Below are positions 34,201 to 42,064 of a stretch of DNA of 64,000 bases, piece after piece. Source of the DNA: Oegoconia quadripuncta (taxonomy: Eukaryota > Arthropoda > Insecta > Lepidoptera > Autostichidae). Location: NCBI GenBank assembly GCA_949316235.1, contig OX438754.1, positions 124,001 through 188,000 on the forward strand. Direction: 5' to 3'. Position 1 is the first letter of the stretch. Every line of letters begins with the position of its first letter. A model generated the notes under the pieces. It was not told the origin of the DNA. It saw only the letters and a program-made list of their open reading frames with translations, and did no database searches. A program made the position numbers and the translations under genes.

Positions 34201-37200
34201 ACGTGTTCAAACAACATGTATAGTTGATGTGATGACTACGGCGTTACAAAAATTTTGCGTGACACAAGTCTCAAAATACATTAACTCATTTTGGATGAAC
34301 CTCTTCACTTCTTCACCAAGTAAAATGTGTAATTGTTGTGTCACTATTATTGTACTTTAGCAATTCATTAAGAATGTTCACCCAAAACGAATAAGCAAAC
34401 GGAACATAAGCGAGACAGCGGCAACGTACTGAACCGGAGCTGGCGAGCGCCATGTATGAGAAACAGAGTGACCAAAGAATATATATGCTGTTGTGTGTGA
34501 TACAAATAAGGAATGGTTATATTTGCAGATCAACAGTGGCTAATTGAGGTCGAGTCTCGTAGCAGAGCTAAATCATGCGAGACAAGTTTATATGTTCTTT
34601 CCAAAGCCGGGTTCGCTCGTGATTATACACATGTGTTACAGTGTTTGTGGATGATGTACAGCTCCAGGAGCCTGTAAAGAGTTTTAGGCAATGAATCGAA
34701 TTATTGTGAATTAGTTTTCTCCTAACTTGAACCGCCACTGTGTGCAGGAGATACTGCTCCTCCTGCTCGCGGGTGAGCGTGGAGGGCAGCACGGTGGGCA
34801 AGCCCGGGATGTGTAGTGTGTATGTGTGCGTGTCGGCGGGGACACTCACAGAGATACTGCTCCTCCTGCTCGCGGGTGAGCGTGGAGGGCAGCACGGTGG
34901 GCAAGCCCGGGATGAAGGTCTTGTCGTGCTCGGAGCCCATCCAGCGCGTCCGCCGCCGCCGCGCTCGTCGCTCGGCCGCCGTCTCCCCGGGCGGCCCTGC
35001 CACACCACACCAGTTTAGTGCCGCCCACTCCACTCCACTCCCTACGTCACTACACTACCCTCACACCGCCTATCGATCACGTTAACACAGGAGCGCACGC
35101 GTCTTTACAGATGTGACAGTGTGCTCTACTACAGTAAAACGGTCAGCAAATCGACGTTACTCGCAAATGCGAGTTTTAAAAATAAAAATTTGATACGAAA
35201 AATAAAGATAAGTACAATATTAACTGAAATAAAGAAAAAACCAAAACATAAATTTATACTAAATTACTCTTGAGCGATTAAAACCTTTATTGAGATCACG
35301 TGAATATAAAACGCTTGCGGCAAGCTTGATGCTTCACATAACTTATTTTCAAAGTTCCAGATACAACATGAGTTTGTGATCTGGGCATTAGGAATTGTGA
35401 ATGAGCATTAATTGTATGGCATGACGATTTCAGATGTTATTGTATACATGCATAACTTACAAACTGTTTATTTTTTATTACGATTTATATTGAAAATGAC
35501 CAGTCCCCAAAAACTTCACTGACTGCACTTTGGCAAATTAATGAGGTCTTTTTCTTCTAATTTCCTCTACCAGCAGTTCCTTCTCATTCACACCCTTTTC
35601 TTTCAAATCACCTTTCACACAATACATCCATCTTTTCCGTGGTCTTCCTTTCCAACCATCGACATCCATATTCATTGCTCTCATAGTAACATCTGCCATT
35701 CTTTGTATTTCATCTTCTTTTCCTTTAGGATACTTTGTACTTCTTCTGACCACCACCATGTATCCCTATCACTACTTTACCTTTCGATTCTCCTAATATA
35801 CCTCTTGCTGTACTTCTGATATACCCTGCCATCGCATTCCAACATTTACCAAATTACATAAAATCAATGCATGGTAATAGGTTTAAAACAATACTGACAA
35901 AATGGCTACTAGATCACTGCTTTTATAGTGTTAAGGAATATTTGGAATTTAAAAATTAAATTATTAGTCAATATGTCTAGATATAGATATGGATTCAAAA
36001 TATATTTAATATTTGCATGTCTGCTTGCGGGCTGATTACAATGTACTTATTTTTAATTATTAAGATCTTGTTCATACTGTATTCTTGAAAATAAACATTA
36101 TCTTATCTTATCTCTTCGGTCTTCCATGTCACCCATTTCAATCAATTTATCCACCACCTGCTCCATCAATTCTTTCGCAAATTCCTTCTTGTCTAGTAAA
36201 TGCTATTTTATTTTAGGAGGACGTTCTTTATTTTTGGTTAACTTTATGCTGCTGACCACATCCATGATTAGCAGTCGGTGCAGTGAGACCAACTCTTACC
36301 CTGGCAGTCCTTGACGTAGTTAAGGCGGTTAGGTCTGACGAGAAAATAGTCAATTTGTGTATTGTGGTTGCCGCTTTTATATGTTATTTGGAGATTACCC
36401 CTTTTCTGGAACGACATATTTGTTAGATCGTAAGCAGTAGCAGCTTGTAATAGGGTTTGTCCCTCACTGTTGCCGTCCTGAATCCCCACCCGCCATGGAC
36501 TCTTTCATAACATTCACTCCTTTTACCCACATGTCCATTAAAGTCCCCTCCTATGTACACCTCTTCATTCACTGGTATGGCCACCATTACAGAGTCGAGA
36601 TTCCCCAAAATTTATATTTCACTCTATCATCGCATCCTGTTTGCAGTACATACATACTTATAACATTCATTACCACATTCTCTAACACAACTAATATAAC
36701 TATCAATCTATCATTGATCCTTTTCATATCCATCCGATATTCTTTCAAGTTTCTATCTAATACTATTCCCACGCCTTTCCTTTTTCCGTCACTTCAACGA
36801 TAATGAAACTTGCATCCCTCACCAATTTCTCTCGCTTTTGTTCCTTTCCATCTCTTTTCCTGCAGGCATGCCACATTTATTCGTCGCGTTCTTAATACAT
36901 CCGCTAACTCTCTTGATTTTCTAGCCATCACCCCAACATTCCCACTGGCATACCTCAATCTCATTTCCCGGACTAGCGTCTTACGTTGCCCCCGCGCAGG
37001 GTGGTGCAACAACCCTCGTCCATTTGCCGCAGGAGTCGGGTTCTGCCCCTGCACGTCGCCTGCGGGGTACGCCCTAGCCTAGTCGCGCATCATATCATTC
37101 ATTCGTAGTCATCATACTGCAAAAGGATTTGGCAAGATTTTTTTTACAGTTGGCCGCCTGCCTGGCACTAAGACTCCTTGGGAGCACAGAAAGTGTGGCG

Positions 37201-40200
37201 AAAAAATAAGAACATACAATGCGAAACTTAGACCCTGTTCTACTGTAGTAGAGCACGCGTACGCCCTAGTGTTGAATGGCGTCATTTAACATAATAGAAA
37301 ATGGTATCTGGGGTTGCACAAGCGATAGCTATGAATTTGTAATGTGTAGCTAATTCAGCGGAACAGAAGTCAGTACACGGGACACCAACGACAATCATGA
37401 AGCCAGACACTGTTGAGCCACGAAGGGTGGTCGGGCGACGACATTAGTTAGTTTTTAGATCCAGAAACAAATCTGGCTTGAAATTGAAAAAAAAAAACAT
37501 CTGAGACTGCTTTTAGAGTGGACTGTCGAGAATGGGCGCGCAAGTCTGTTCATGTTTGAAGCATGCCTCGAAAGGGCCAAGAAAGGTGTGTATGGAAAGA
37601 GCTCCGAACAAGTAGATACATGTTTCAACTTGAAAAGCCAAGATGATTGAGGCGTCCATGGGAGATGATGGGATTGTCCACACCACTGTCGTATCATCGT
37701 TGCTCGTAGTATTTGGATAGTCATAGTGAACCTTTTGCCTATTTTGTGATATCTCAGAATGAGAAGTGCTACAACTCATGTGGCGAGCGTCGTAACATTT
37801 GAGCGTTTGTCGCTGGGCTAATACCCGTGTACTGAACTTGAATATCTCTTCATACCTCGAGTTGAATGACCATGAATCACGGTGAATTGTTCTCACAATA
37901 TCATATTTGAACAAAACACAATAGATTTTGTAGAAAACTCCAGATAGCTCATTGTCAAGAAAGAATTATTTTCTGATTCATAACCATGTATGTAAACATT
38001 TCTTTTATTTGTTAAATAAAATACTACCTGGTTACTTATTTATGGGACAGAACAATGGGAGCTGCCAAGGAATGCTCGTAAGGTCCGTCGCTGAAGGCGG
38101 AAAATGTTAACCCCGAGACCTTCGTTCCGAGAGGCGGTGGGACCACGGCAGAGCGGGACCGAGACAATACATATCTATACGTACCTTGTCCGTCGTCCTC
38201 GTCGTCGTCGTCCGGGTGGTAGTCATGCCGAGAGGTGGGAGCGGCGCGGCGGGATGGGATGCCATGGCCTCGGTACGTACCCTGGCCGTCGTCCTTGTCG
38301 TCGTCGGGGTGATAGTCGTGGTGGTGGCGGTAGCGCGACTCGGTACGCGCCTGCAACTGCTCGAGGCGCTGCTGCACGGCCGTGGGCGGCGGGATGGCCG
38401 TGGCGGCCGACAGCGCGGCGGCGGCGGCCGCGGCCGGCTGCACCGGCGCCGCCATGCGACGCTGCGCCACAAACGTCTGGAACGTGCCGAGGGACTCTTC
38501 AGCCTCGTCCGCACTAGGGCACAGGGTATCGGTGTCGATACATGCGCCGAGCAAAACGATCGAAGCAATCTACAACTTGTATCCGATACATCGATCGACG
38601 CAAGTGTCGAATCCTTGGCATACCCCTCGCCCCGCTCGCTGCGCCGTTAAGGATTAATATACCCAGCACAAGCAGCGCAGCGATACAAATTGAGAAACAA
38701 GACTTGGCACAAGTTTTACAACTTAGTGCCTTCAGTAAAACCAGGTACTCGTTTTGATACGTGTGTATCCGAATCGCCGTCGCGAGACATGTATTGCGAC
38801 TTGCGCCCTAGTGTGGACGAGGCATTATGCACGGAATGGTTAAAGGTTGCATTTATTCGTCTTTAAGTTACGATAACTCCCACAATTTTAGGTTAAGTAC
38901 TGTTAATGTAAGTTGTGAGAATAAATGAATTGAATTGAATTTTCAGATATTCATAATTAACAATAAGAACTGTTTATTTGACCCATTTAGTGACACACAT
39001 ACATTTATAAATGTGAAAATAACCGTGAACAGAATTAAATTGGGACCGGATGACATGAAAATAATCGCTCGTCGTACATACCACAAAGCATATAGTGAGT
39101 AAATAGGATAGGTACTTCTATCTCATACGGCCATTTACAGAAATAAAAATAATATTTCACTTATAAAGTCCTTAGAATGAATTTTCGGTGTCGCAAAGTG
39201 GTGCTAAAGTAGGTCTTCATCTCAGCATAAGTAAATTAGCTTCCAATTTTCAATACTGCACTTCATTGCGACAACTATATGTACTCTTGAAACTAATATT
39301 TTAGATCTTTAAATAATAGATTACTTTCTTGGTTATTGATAAAAATAGCACTATTCAGCGACTGACACGACGAACATCATATTGACTACCGCCAGTTTAA
39401 CGAGTATGGTACCTACTTATTGACTCAGAGTACAGCACAACCAATCAAATACTCTTTATTGCACAATTAACAAAAGCTACATGAAGAATACAGCGTACAT
39501 CATTAATCGCACAAAAAGGCGGCCTTATCGCTAACAGCGATCTCTTCCATGCAAACCTTTATTTATTTAAACAGTTTATTTTGTTAATGAAGATTGTCTT
39601 AATACCTCCTCTTAACATTGAACAGGAAACAGGAAACAGAGGGAATAGGGATATATTATTCCATTGCTTGCCCACAGTAATATTGATCTCACTTACATAA
39701 TCATGAGTAATCATCATTCTTTTTGTACAATTAGAGATACCTGAGCAACAGCGGCGGCAGCAAGTATGGCAGCCTGTGTGGCCGGGTTGATGGTCACATT
39801 GTTGGTCACCTGCCGAGCAGTCGCCTTCGTCGTGGTGCCCACCATCTGATCCAGCAAGGCTATGGTGCCATCCCTGTGACAATATGGACTTATAAGACTT
39901 AATGATTTTGTTTCCTATTGTATAACACTTAAAACATTTAATACCTGCTTTACATATGCACGTGTTTGAAAATCTACGTATTTTTAAATTAAACAAAAGT
40001 ACTAAAAAATCTTTTATAATTATTGATTGATATAAAATTGACAAAAGATGGACATTACAAACAACAGTGTGGAAAGGTCCATTAGGAAAAAGAAATATTG
40101 GAAGACCTAAAAAACGTTGGTTAGACGATATTGTTACAGTTGGTGGACGAAAATGGACAGATGTAGCCAAGGACAGGAAGAAGTGGAAGGAGAAGGAGGA

Positions 40201-42064
40201 GGCTTTTACCCGAATGGGATCCATAGAACAATAAATTAGACTATAATATAAAACTCTCTATAATAACACTATTATATAACCCAGATATTTAGTATATTAC
40301 CCAGATAATGTAAATATAAACATATATATGGAAAAATAAAGCTTAATAAATAAATAAATATAAATAAAATCGGGACATTCAGCATACCATAACCAGCAGC
40401 ATAAGGGTGAATCGGGTCATTTCAACACATTCCCGAAAATTGGGACACCGGAGTATGTTATACTGATAATTACTTCCTTTTCACATAATCATTAATAATG
40501 TTCCCTGCCAACTAAGAGTATACATATGCATGTGTAGAATACATTTTCAGTTGTCTGGCAAAATGGCAGTGAATGTGTTAACAGTCTATAGAAATTGACT
40601 ATGGGACACAGCCTATCCATTTTTTTTTGGGTGCTGTCATTCTATCAGTCGGCAGACTATGAGCAGTTGTGTTGCGCATTCTATCCCGTGTGTGTGTTCA
40701 AATGCAATATAATATGTGTATAATTTCTGTGGTTTCATGCAAAAATAGAACCTTTTCCTATCCATCCAAAAAACCTGTGTATACTTTTTCCATCACAACA
40801 TTTACATATTACTTGTTGAAGGTTTGTTGTCTGTGGTGTAGTGGTCAGAGTTGGTGACAATCTCTGAATTCGTACATTACACTCAAAATAGCAAACATTA
40901 ATATGAGACTGTGAATTTGAAGACAGAGGCAGTCAGAAGAGGTAGGCAACTAATCCGTGACCTAAATTTTACACTTTATTGGTTCGTTTTGCCTTACCTA
41001 TCCTTGGACTTTCTGCCGCGGCTCCGGCTACGACTGCGCGAGCGGCTGCGGCGCTTGTCCTTGTGGCGGTCACGACTGCGGCTTCGCTCGCGCTCCTTCT
41101 CCCTGCAAAATTCAATTCATTTTATTGCATTTATGTCAACAAACAAAAGCTTTATTATTCTACATATTTCTAGCTTCAGTAGTCTATTTTCTTCTTCGAC
41201 CCTTCAACTATCCTTGTGTAAAAAATGAAGTTAAAATAGACAAATAATTCCCATTTTGTTTCCAAGCGTCGTACGACAAAATGTCACATGACAAAAAGTG
41301 TTTGTATGGTTGCAAACAACTAACATATAAATGTCAACAAACAAAACAAAAACCTTTTAGGGTCCATAAATTTTTTTTTTTATAATTTTTATAATGTGTT
41401 TCATAATGCCCCAAAGGCTATACTCCAACTCTACTAACCCATCCCGAAGGCTACACTGTAACCAAAGCCAAACTTGACTGCCCAAAATATTGCAAGAAGA
41501 AGCTTTAGACGGGAAAAATGATTCGCTTGGATACTGCATATTCTTTTACCATTCTCAAGTTGTTGGGAACAATGTTGGGAAACAAAACAGATTACATGCT
41601 GAACATGATCTTCACTGTCACCGACTAATATGAAACCAAAAATTCGCCAATTGGTTATTAAAAAAATACATAGCAATGCTCTTACTAATTCTATATTTTA
41701 CCATTGTTGGTTGATTACATAGGGACTTGTCATTTCAATAAAAATAAACACCCATTTTCTTTTCATCGTTGTCGGGTAAAGTATTGTAGCATAAAGTTGG
41801 TTGAGGCGTATAGGATAAAAGGTTGGGAATTCTTGGTTACCAATCAAAGATTTCCTTGCTATAACTAAATAATGCTACATACCTTTTAGACCGATGACGA
41901 TCGCGGTCCCTGTCTCGGTCTCGGTCCCCGCCTCTATCGCGATCACGATCGCGTTCGCGGTCCCTCTCCTTGTCACGATCCCGGTCGCGAGTTTTATCCC
42001 GATCCTTGTGGCGATCTCGATCTCGGGACCGCGACCGACTTCTGTCGCGGTGTCGCGAACTCAT
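16135..42064 (-). CDS. SF1: Splicing factor 1 / branch-point-binding protein
   Basis: Nuclear protein that recognises the intron branch point with U2AF in early spliceosome assembly. Coding exons in order: 41883-42064, 40998-41102, 39741-39873, 38281-38503 (or 38185-38503), 34850-34996, 32149-32224, 29871-30023, 28340-28446, 27772-27938, 27171-27329, 23132-23257, 21406-21577, 19860-19994, 18648-18745, 17167-17233, 16135-16250. That sums to 2166 nt, 721 aa, with GT-AG borders. Phases agree throughout if exon 4 begins at 38503. Its better-looking acceptor (CCCTAG, exon from 38513) would break phase with exon 3, so that one border is unresolved. Order of domains: RS/RD-rich N-terminus (1-95), a U2AF-ligand motif (TRW, W233), KH-QUA2 (about 340-465, GPRG at 368-371), CCHC knuckle 1 (C472-C485), CCHC knuckle 2 (C497-C510), [18 protein letters not shown], then Gly- and Pro-rich tails. 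The start ATG sits in AAGGAAATGAGT; an in-frame ATG at 42139 is less likely. Confidence 0.93.
16365..16560 (+). repeat. RTE-type LINE 3' fragment
   Basis: Begins CATCATATCAGCCACAGGAC, continues GTCCACTGCTGAACATGGCC, and later has GGAAGCGGCCTGCATCCAGC and GTGGACGTCCTACGCTGCGC. I recognise it as a common lepidopteran interspersed repeat. It lies in the last SF1 intron. Confidence 0.6.
16697..16992 (-). repeat. Full-length tRNA-headed SINE, family 2
   Basis: On the minus strand it reads a tRNA-like head (GTGGCTCAA..., B box GGGTTCGATCCC). The body follows: GGTGGTAGGGCATTTTAAA, GGTTGTCAGATATAAGATAG, and GAGGTCAAG near the 3' end. Other copies are at 53055, 55908, 56925, 60800 and 63820. Confidence 0.8.
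16997..17082 (-). repeat. Second tRNA-like head, partial SINE
   Basis: Minus-strand ACTCCCGGGTTCGATTCCCG contains a perfect B-box-like loop and stem. No complete cloverleaf can be drawn around it. It is probably the head of another SINE next to the family 2 copy. Confidence 0.45.
17167..17233 (-). CDS. SF1: SF1 exon 15, proline-rich
   Basis: Bounded by TTGCAG and GTCAGT. It encodes GDNKMG followed by runs of proline broken by G and HM. Phase 0 in, phase 1 out, matching both neighbours. Confidence 0.85.
17590..17690 (-). repeat. SINE family 1 head fragment
   Basis: Minus-strand GACGACCGATTGGTGTAGTG, then GATAGTGACCC and AACGGTTGCGGATTCGAATC, truncated after the B box. Confidence 0.65.
17868..18030 (-). 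repeat. SINE family 1, missing the 5' head
   Basis: Minus-strand AACGGTTGCGGGTTCGAATC is followed by the body: CGAACATTTATTCCCGAGTG, TTTATATAAAT, and AGCAAAGCTTTG on the plus strand. Confidence 0.65.
18246..18478 (-). repeat. Dispersed repeat with GCCCGCGGCTTCGCC end
   Basis: About 230 bp family seen repeatedly here. One end is CTTTCCGCCCGCGGCTTCGC, the middle has GAACTATTCACTTTATCGGG, and the other end is AATTTATAATATTAGTTAG. Related copies are at 48925, 49355, 54238 and 54660. It is non-coding and probably a non-autonomous element. Confidence 0.6.
18648..18745 (-). CDS. SF1: SF1 exon 14, Pro/His/Gln-rich
   Basis: Acceptor CCCGCAG, donor CAG|GTAACC. Encodes [13 protein letters not shown], then a His/Gln cluster [11 protein letters not shown] at the donor edge. 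Confidence 0.85.
19811..19850. repeat. TAGAGG hexamer minisatellite beside SF1 exon 13 donor
   Basis: About six copies of a 6-bp unit, starting within about 10 bp of the donor of SF1 exon 13 (19860). Confidence 0.75.
19860..19994 (-). CDS. SF1: SF1 exon 13 with five HGQ tandem repeats
   Basis: Starts after GCGTGCAG, encodes [17 protein letters not shown], then five copies of the 9-bp unit CACGGACAG (HGQ), then HAPNAPWL. It ends at G|GTCTGT, a weak donor. Phases fit exons 12 and 14. A hexamer minisatellite follows directly in the intron. Confidence 0.8.
20056..20682. repeat. TIR element (about 60-bp ends) with a SINE inserted
   Basis: The left end CCGAATGAGTTTTTTACCGC, through ATTAGGTAAGTGAAATAGAA, is mirrored at 20615-20682 (TTCTATTTCACTTACCTAAT and GGTAAAAACTCATCCGATAT). 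A complete family 1 SINE lies inside. Without it the element is about 400 bp. Confidence 0.65.
20305..20525 (+). repeat. Full-length tRNA-derived SINE, family 1
   Basis: Starts GACGACCGATTGGTGTAGTG (A box) with B box GGGTTCGAACCC. The body motifs are GTGTGATGAATACGAACATT, TATCCGTTATCTAGTATCC, GCTTTGCTTAGTTTGGGAC and GATTGGTGTAAGTGTCC. An A-rich tail follows. Confidence 0.82.
21325..21351. repeat. Near-perfect palindrome, 13-bp arms
   Basis: GCGGTCACTCATT and its exact complement are separated by a single C. It lies 55 bp from the donor of SF1 exon 12, in the intron. Confidence 0.6.
21406..21577 (-). CDS. SF1: SF1 exon 12, MAELGEAP motif and poly-Gly
   Basis: Acceptor TTCCACAG. It encodes [18 protein letters not shown], the conserved SF1 segment after the knuckles. 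A run of about 17 glycines and [20 protein letters not shown] follow. Donor G|GTGAGT. It joins exon 11 in phase 0. Confidence 0.92.
21968..23257 (-). repeat. Ten-unit tandem array of the SF1 zinc-knuckle exon and donor
   Basis: Marker CACTATGTTG recurs at 22001, 22139, 22270, 22408, 22539, 22670, 22808, 22946, 23084 and 23222, so spacings are 131 or 138 bp. Each full unit holds codons [17 protein letters not shown] through HPNK, then donor GTACCC, then 7-bp CTCCACC repeats. One repeat more or less makes the 7-bp difference. The unit at the low end (21968-22003) is cut off after GGCCACATCGC. Only the first unit in transcription order has the true acceptor. Copies look identical by eye. Confidence 0.95.
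23132..23257 (-). CDS. SF1: SF1 exon 11, end of knuckle 1 plus CCHC knuckle 2
   Basis: Acceptor TTGTCCGCAG, 42 codons from [10 protein letters not shown] to LLNHPNK, donor AAG|GTACCC. The first Cys completes the knuckle begun in exon 10 (CX2CX4HX4C). The second knuckle is [14 protein letters not shown]. Downstream copies offer further donors at 22994, 22856, 22718 and 22580 in frame, then 22449, 22318, 22180 and 22049 beyond a stop. Confidence 0.92.
24545..26455 (-). mobile_element. Decayed Jockey-like non-LTR retrotransposon ORF2
   Basis: Minus-strand blocks in order: ORF2 linker (26128-26451), reverse transcriptase start (25426-25923, motifs [14 protein letters not shown] and [16 protein letters not shown]), RT middle (25168-25383, [14 protein letters not shown] and [14 protein letters not shown]), catalytic FADDTAV block (24978-25244), and C-terminal region (24562-24957). 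Frame breaks near 25.4, 25.2 and 24.97 kb show it is dead. It lies in SF1 intron 10 in the gene's own orientation. Confidence 0.85.
26580..26715 (-). repeat. LINE C-terminal/3' tail fragment
   Basis: Minus-strand [19 protein letters not shown] resembles the conserved end of LINE ORF2 proteins. It is followed by a CCTGCAGCGGGACAACACAG tail-like sequence. Only this end is present. Confidence 0.5.
26850..26994. mobile_element. MITE with perfect GGCCCGTATTAATAAA ends and TAA duplication
   Basis: Begins GGCCCGTATTAATAAAC and ends TTTATTAATACGGGCC, flanked on both sides by TAA. Sub-terminal CTCAAG repeats are visible. A 3-bp TWA target duplication fits PIF/Harbinger-type elements. Related copies are near 57080-57205 and 57350-57395. 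Confidence 0.75.
27171..27329 (-). CDS. SF1: SF1 exon 10, QUA2 region and first zinc knuckle
   Basis: 53 codons in phase 0. It carries [20 protein letters not shown], the QUA2-side segment, then [13 protein letters not shown], three of four ligands of knuckle 1. Donor CTG|GTGAGG. Confidence 0.93.
27655..27745. repeat. Degenerate 17-bp minisatellite beside SF1 exon 9 donor
   Basis: Repeated GAATGACAACTTCTCGAA-like units, ending about 30 bp from the donor at 27772. Confidence 0.6.
27772..27938 (-). CDS. SF1: SF1 exon 9, second half of KH domain
   Basis: Encodes [20 protein letters not shown] and [20 protein letters not shown], then [10 protein letters not shown]. Acceptor ATTCAG, donor AAG|GTAACT. 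These are near-invariant SF1 KH residues. Confidence 0.95.
28340..28446 (-). CDS. SF1: SF1 exon 8, KH domain GPRG loop
   Basis: Encodes [17 protein letters not shown], then [16 protein letters not shown]. The GPRG loop contacts the branch-point RNA in the SF1 family. Acceptor GTGACAG, donor AAAG|GTAATA. Confidence 0.95.
28868..28970 (+). repeat. LINE 3' end fragment
   Basis: GCCTGGTAGAAATCGCTTAA, then TAGCGATAAGACCGC, then an AATAAA-bearing tail. It is the opposite-strand counterpart of the copies near 11545 and 39470. Confidence 0.55.
29871..30023 (-). CDS. SF1: SF1 exon 7
   Basis: Encodes [20 protein letters not shown], a highly conserved SF1 segment with an SPSP phosphorylation motif. 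Then come [17 protein letters not shown] and [10 protein letters not shown]. Donor AA|GTCAGC, phase matched to exon 8. Confidence 0.95.
30670..30825 (+). repeat. SINE family 1, 3' half with (TTA)n tail
   Basis: Starts at ACGAACATTTATTCCCGAGT, includes AGCTTTGCTTAGTTTGG and GATTGGTGTAAGTGTCCG, and ends in TTATTATTATT. The tRNA-like head is absent. Confidence 0.7.
30870..31045 (+). repeat. LINE-type 3' tail
   Basis: CGCCAGGCTAATCCTGTTTA through AATAAACATTATTATTATTA. The AATAAA followed by a simple-repeat tail suggests a retrotransposon 3' end. Confidence 0.4.
32097..32138. repeat. 7-bp minisatellite beside SF1 exon 6 donor
   Basis: GTGGTAG-type units drifting to ATGCTAG, lying 11 bp from the donor at 32149. 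The unit length equals that in the zinc-knuckle array. Confidence 0.7.
32149..32224 (-). CDS. SF1: SF1 exon 6
   Basis: Encodes [20 protein letters not shown] and ANIEER, conserved SF1 sequence between the ULM and KH regions. Acceptor CCTTACAG, donor AAAG|GTTCGG. Confidence 0.92.
33061..33285 (-). repeat. Full-length SINE family 1
   Basis: Minus-strand head GACGACCTATCCGTGCAGTG, B box GGGTTCGAATCC, and the full body to GTGTAAGTGTCC. More diverged than the copy at 20305. Confidence 0.75.
34748..34811 (-). pseudogene. Duplicate of the 3' part of SF1 exon 5, without donor
   Basis: 64 bp identical to 34851-34914 of exon 5, 103 bp further along the transcript, in the intron. It carries CATCCCGGGCTTGCCCACCG through GAGCAGTATCTC. 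The next bases are CTGCAC instead of TGTGAGT, so it has no splice donor, and no acceptor precedes it. Confidence 0.8.
34850..34996 (-). CDS. SF1: SF1 exon 5, U2AF-ligand motif
   Basis: Encodes [20 protein letters not shown]. The basic run ending in Trp is the UHM-ligand motif by which SF1 binds U2AF65. [20 protein letters not shown] follows. Donor T|GTGAGT. Confidence 0.92.
35538..37060 (-). mobile_element. Decayed RTE-type LINE
   Basis: The minus strand begins with an endonuclease N-terminus ([20 protein letters not shown] and [19 protein letters not shown]). Further endonuclease blocks follow ([12 protein letters not shown] near 36550, [20 protein letters not shown] near 36350). It ends in a C-terminal block ([20 protein letters not shown], 35538-35759). 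Several frames are needed, and most of the reverse transcriptase is missing. It is interrupted at 35817-36115. In SF1 intron 4. Confidence 0.75.
35817..36115 (+). mobile_element. LINE 3' terminus nested in the RTE element
   Basis: Plus-strand codons read [20 protein letters not shown] and [14 protein letters not shown] before a TAA. That is the style of a non-LTR ORF2 C-terminus. A short 3' UTR ends AAATAAACATTATCTTATCT, with repeated CTTAT units. Confidence 0.65.
37061..38184. other. SF1 intron 4 remainder, nothing recognised
   Basis: Open frames at 37455-37914 on the minus strand have no recognisable motif, and I see no splice context for them. Confidence 0.4.
38185..38503 (-). CDS. SF1: SF1 exon 4, Ala-rich and Asp-rich, with two alternative donors
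   Basis: Encodes [14 protein letters not shown], an Ala/Pro stretch, then [15 protein letters not shown] donor GTACGT follows 38281. The frame continues 32 codons through a second copy, [15 protein letters not shown], to another GTACGT donor after 38185. Both donors leave phase 1 and join exon 5 in frame. Its 5' border is uncertain: 38503 fits phase, CCCTAG ending before 38513 does not. Confidence 0.75.
39470..39560 (-). repeat. LINE 3' end fragment
   Basis: AAGGCGGCCTTATCGCTAAC, AGCGATCTCTTCCATG; same family as 11545-11655. Confidence 0.55.
39741..39873 (-). CDS. SF1: SF1 exon 3
   Basis: Encodes [34 protein letters not shown] and AAAAVAQ. Acceptor TGTCACAG, donor CAG|GTATCT. Phase joins exon 2 exactly. 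Confidence 0.85.
40019..40345 (+). repeat. LINE ORF2 C-terminal fragment and 3' tail
   Basis: Reads [38 protein letters not shown], then a TAG stop and an A-rich tail with AATAAA. This is the GRP-RWxDD ending common to several non-LTR retrotransposons. Confidence 0.65.
40998..41102 (-). CDS. SF1: SF1 exon 2, RS-rich
   Basis: Encodes [20 protein letters not shown], then [14 protein letters not shown]. Acceptor TTTTGCAG, donor AG|GTAAGG. Confidence 0.88.
41883..42064 (-). CDS. SF1: SF1 exon 1, Arg/Asp dipeptide-rich start
   Basis: Begins [20 protein letters not shown] and continues in RD/RE dipeptides to HRSKR. Donor AG|GTATGT. The long RD/RS N-terminus resembles SR-type splicing proteins. 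Confidence 0.85.

Noticed and set aside
34010..34360. 116-codon plus-strand open frame in SF1 intron 5
   Set aside because: No motif, no splice context, and in an intron on the opposite strand. It could be old transposon sequence; not supportable as a gene.
37455..37914. Overlapping minus-strand frames that might be a transposase
   Set aside because: No catalytic motif or helix-turn-helix could be recognised; left undescribed.
39559..40224. 221-codon minus-strand open frame
   Set aside because: It reads SF1 exon 3 out of frame and then antisense LINE sequence. The spliced exon frame gives a coherent SF1 segment instead.
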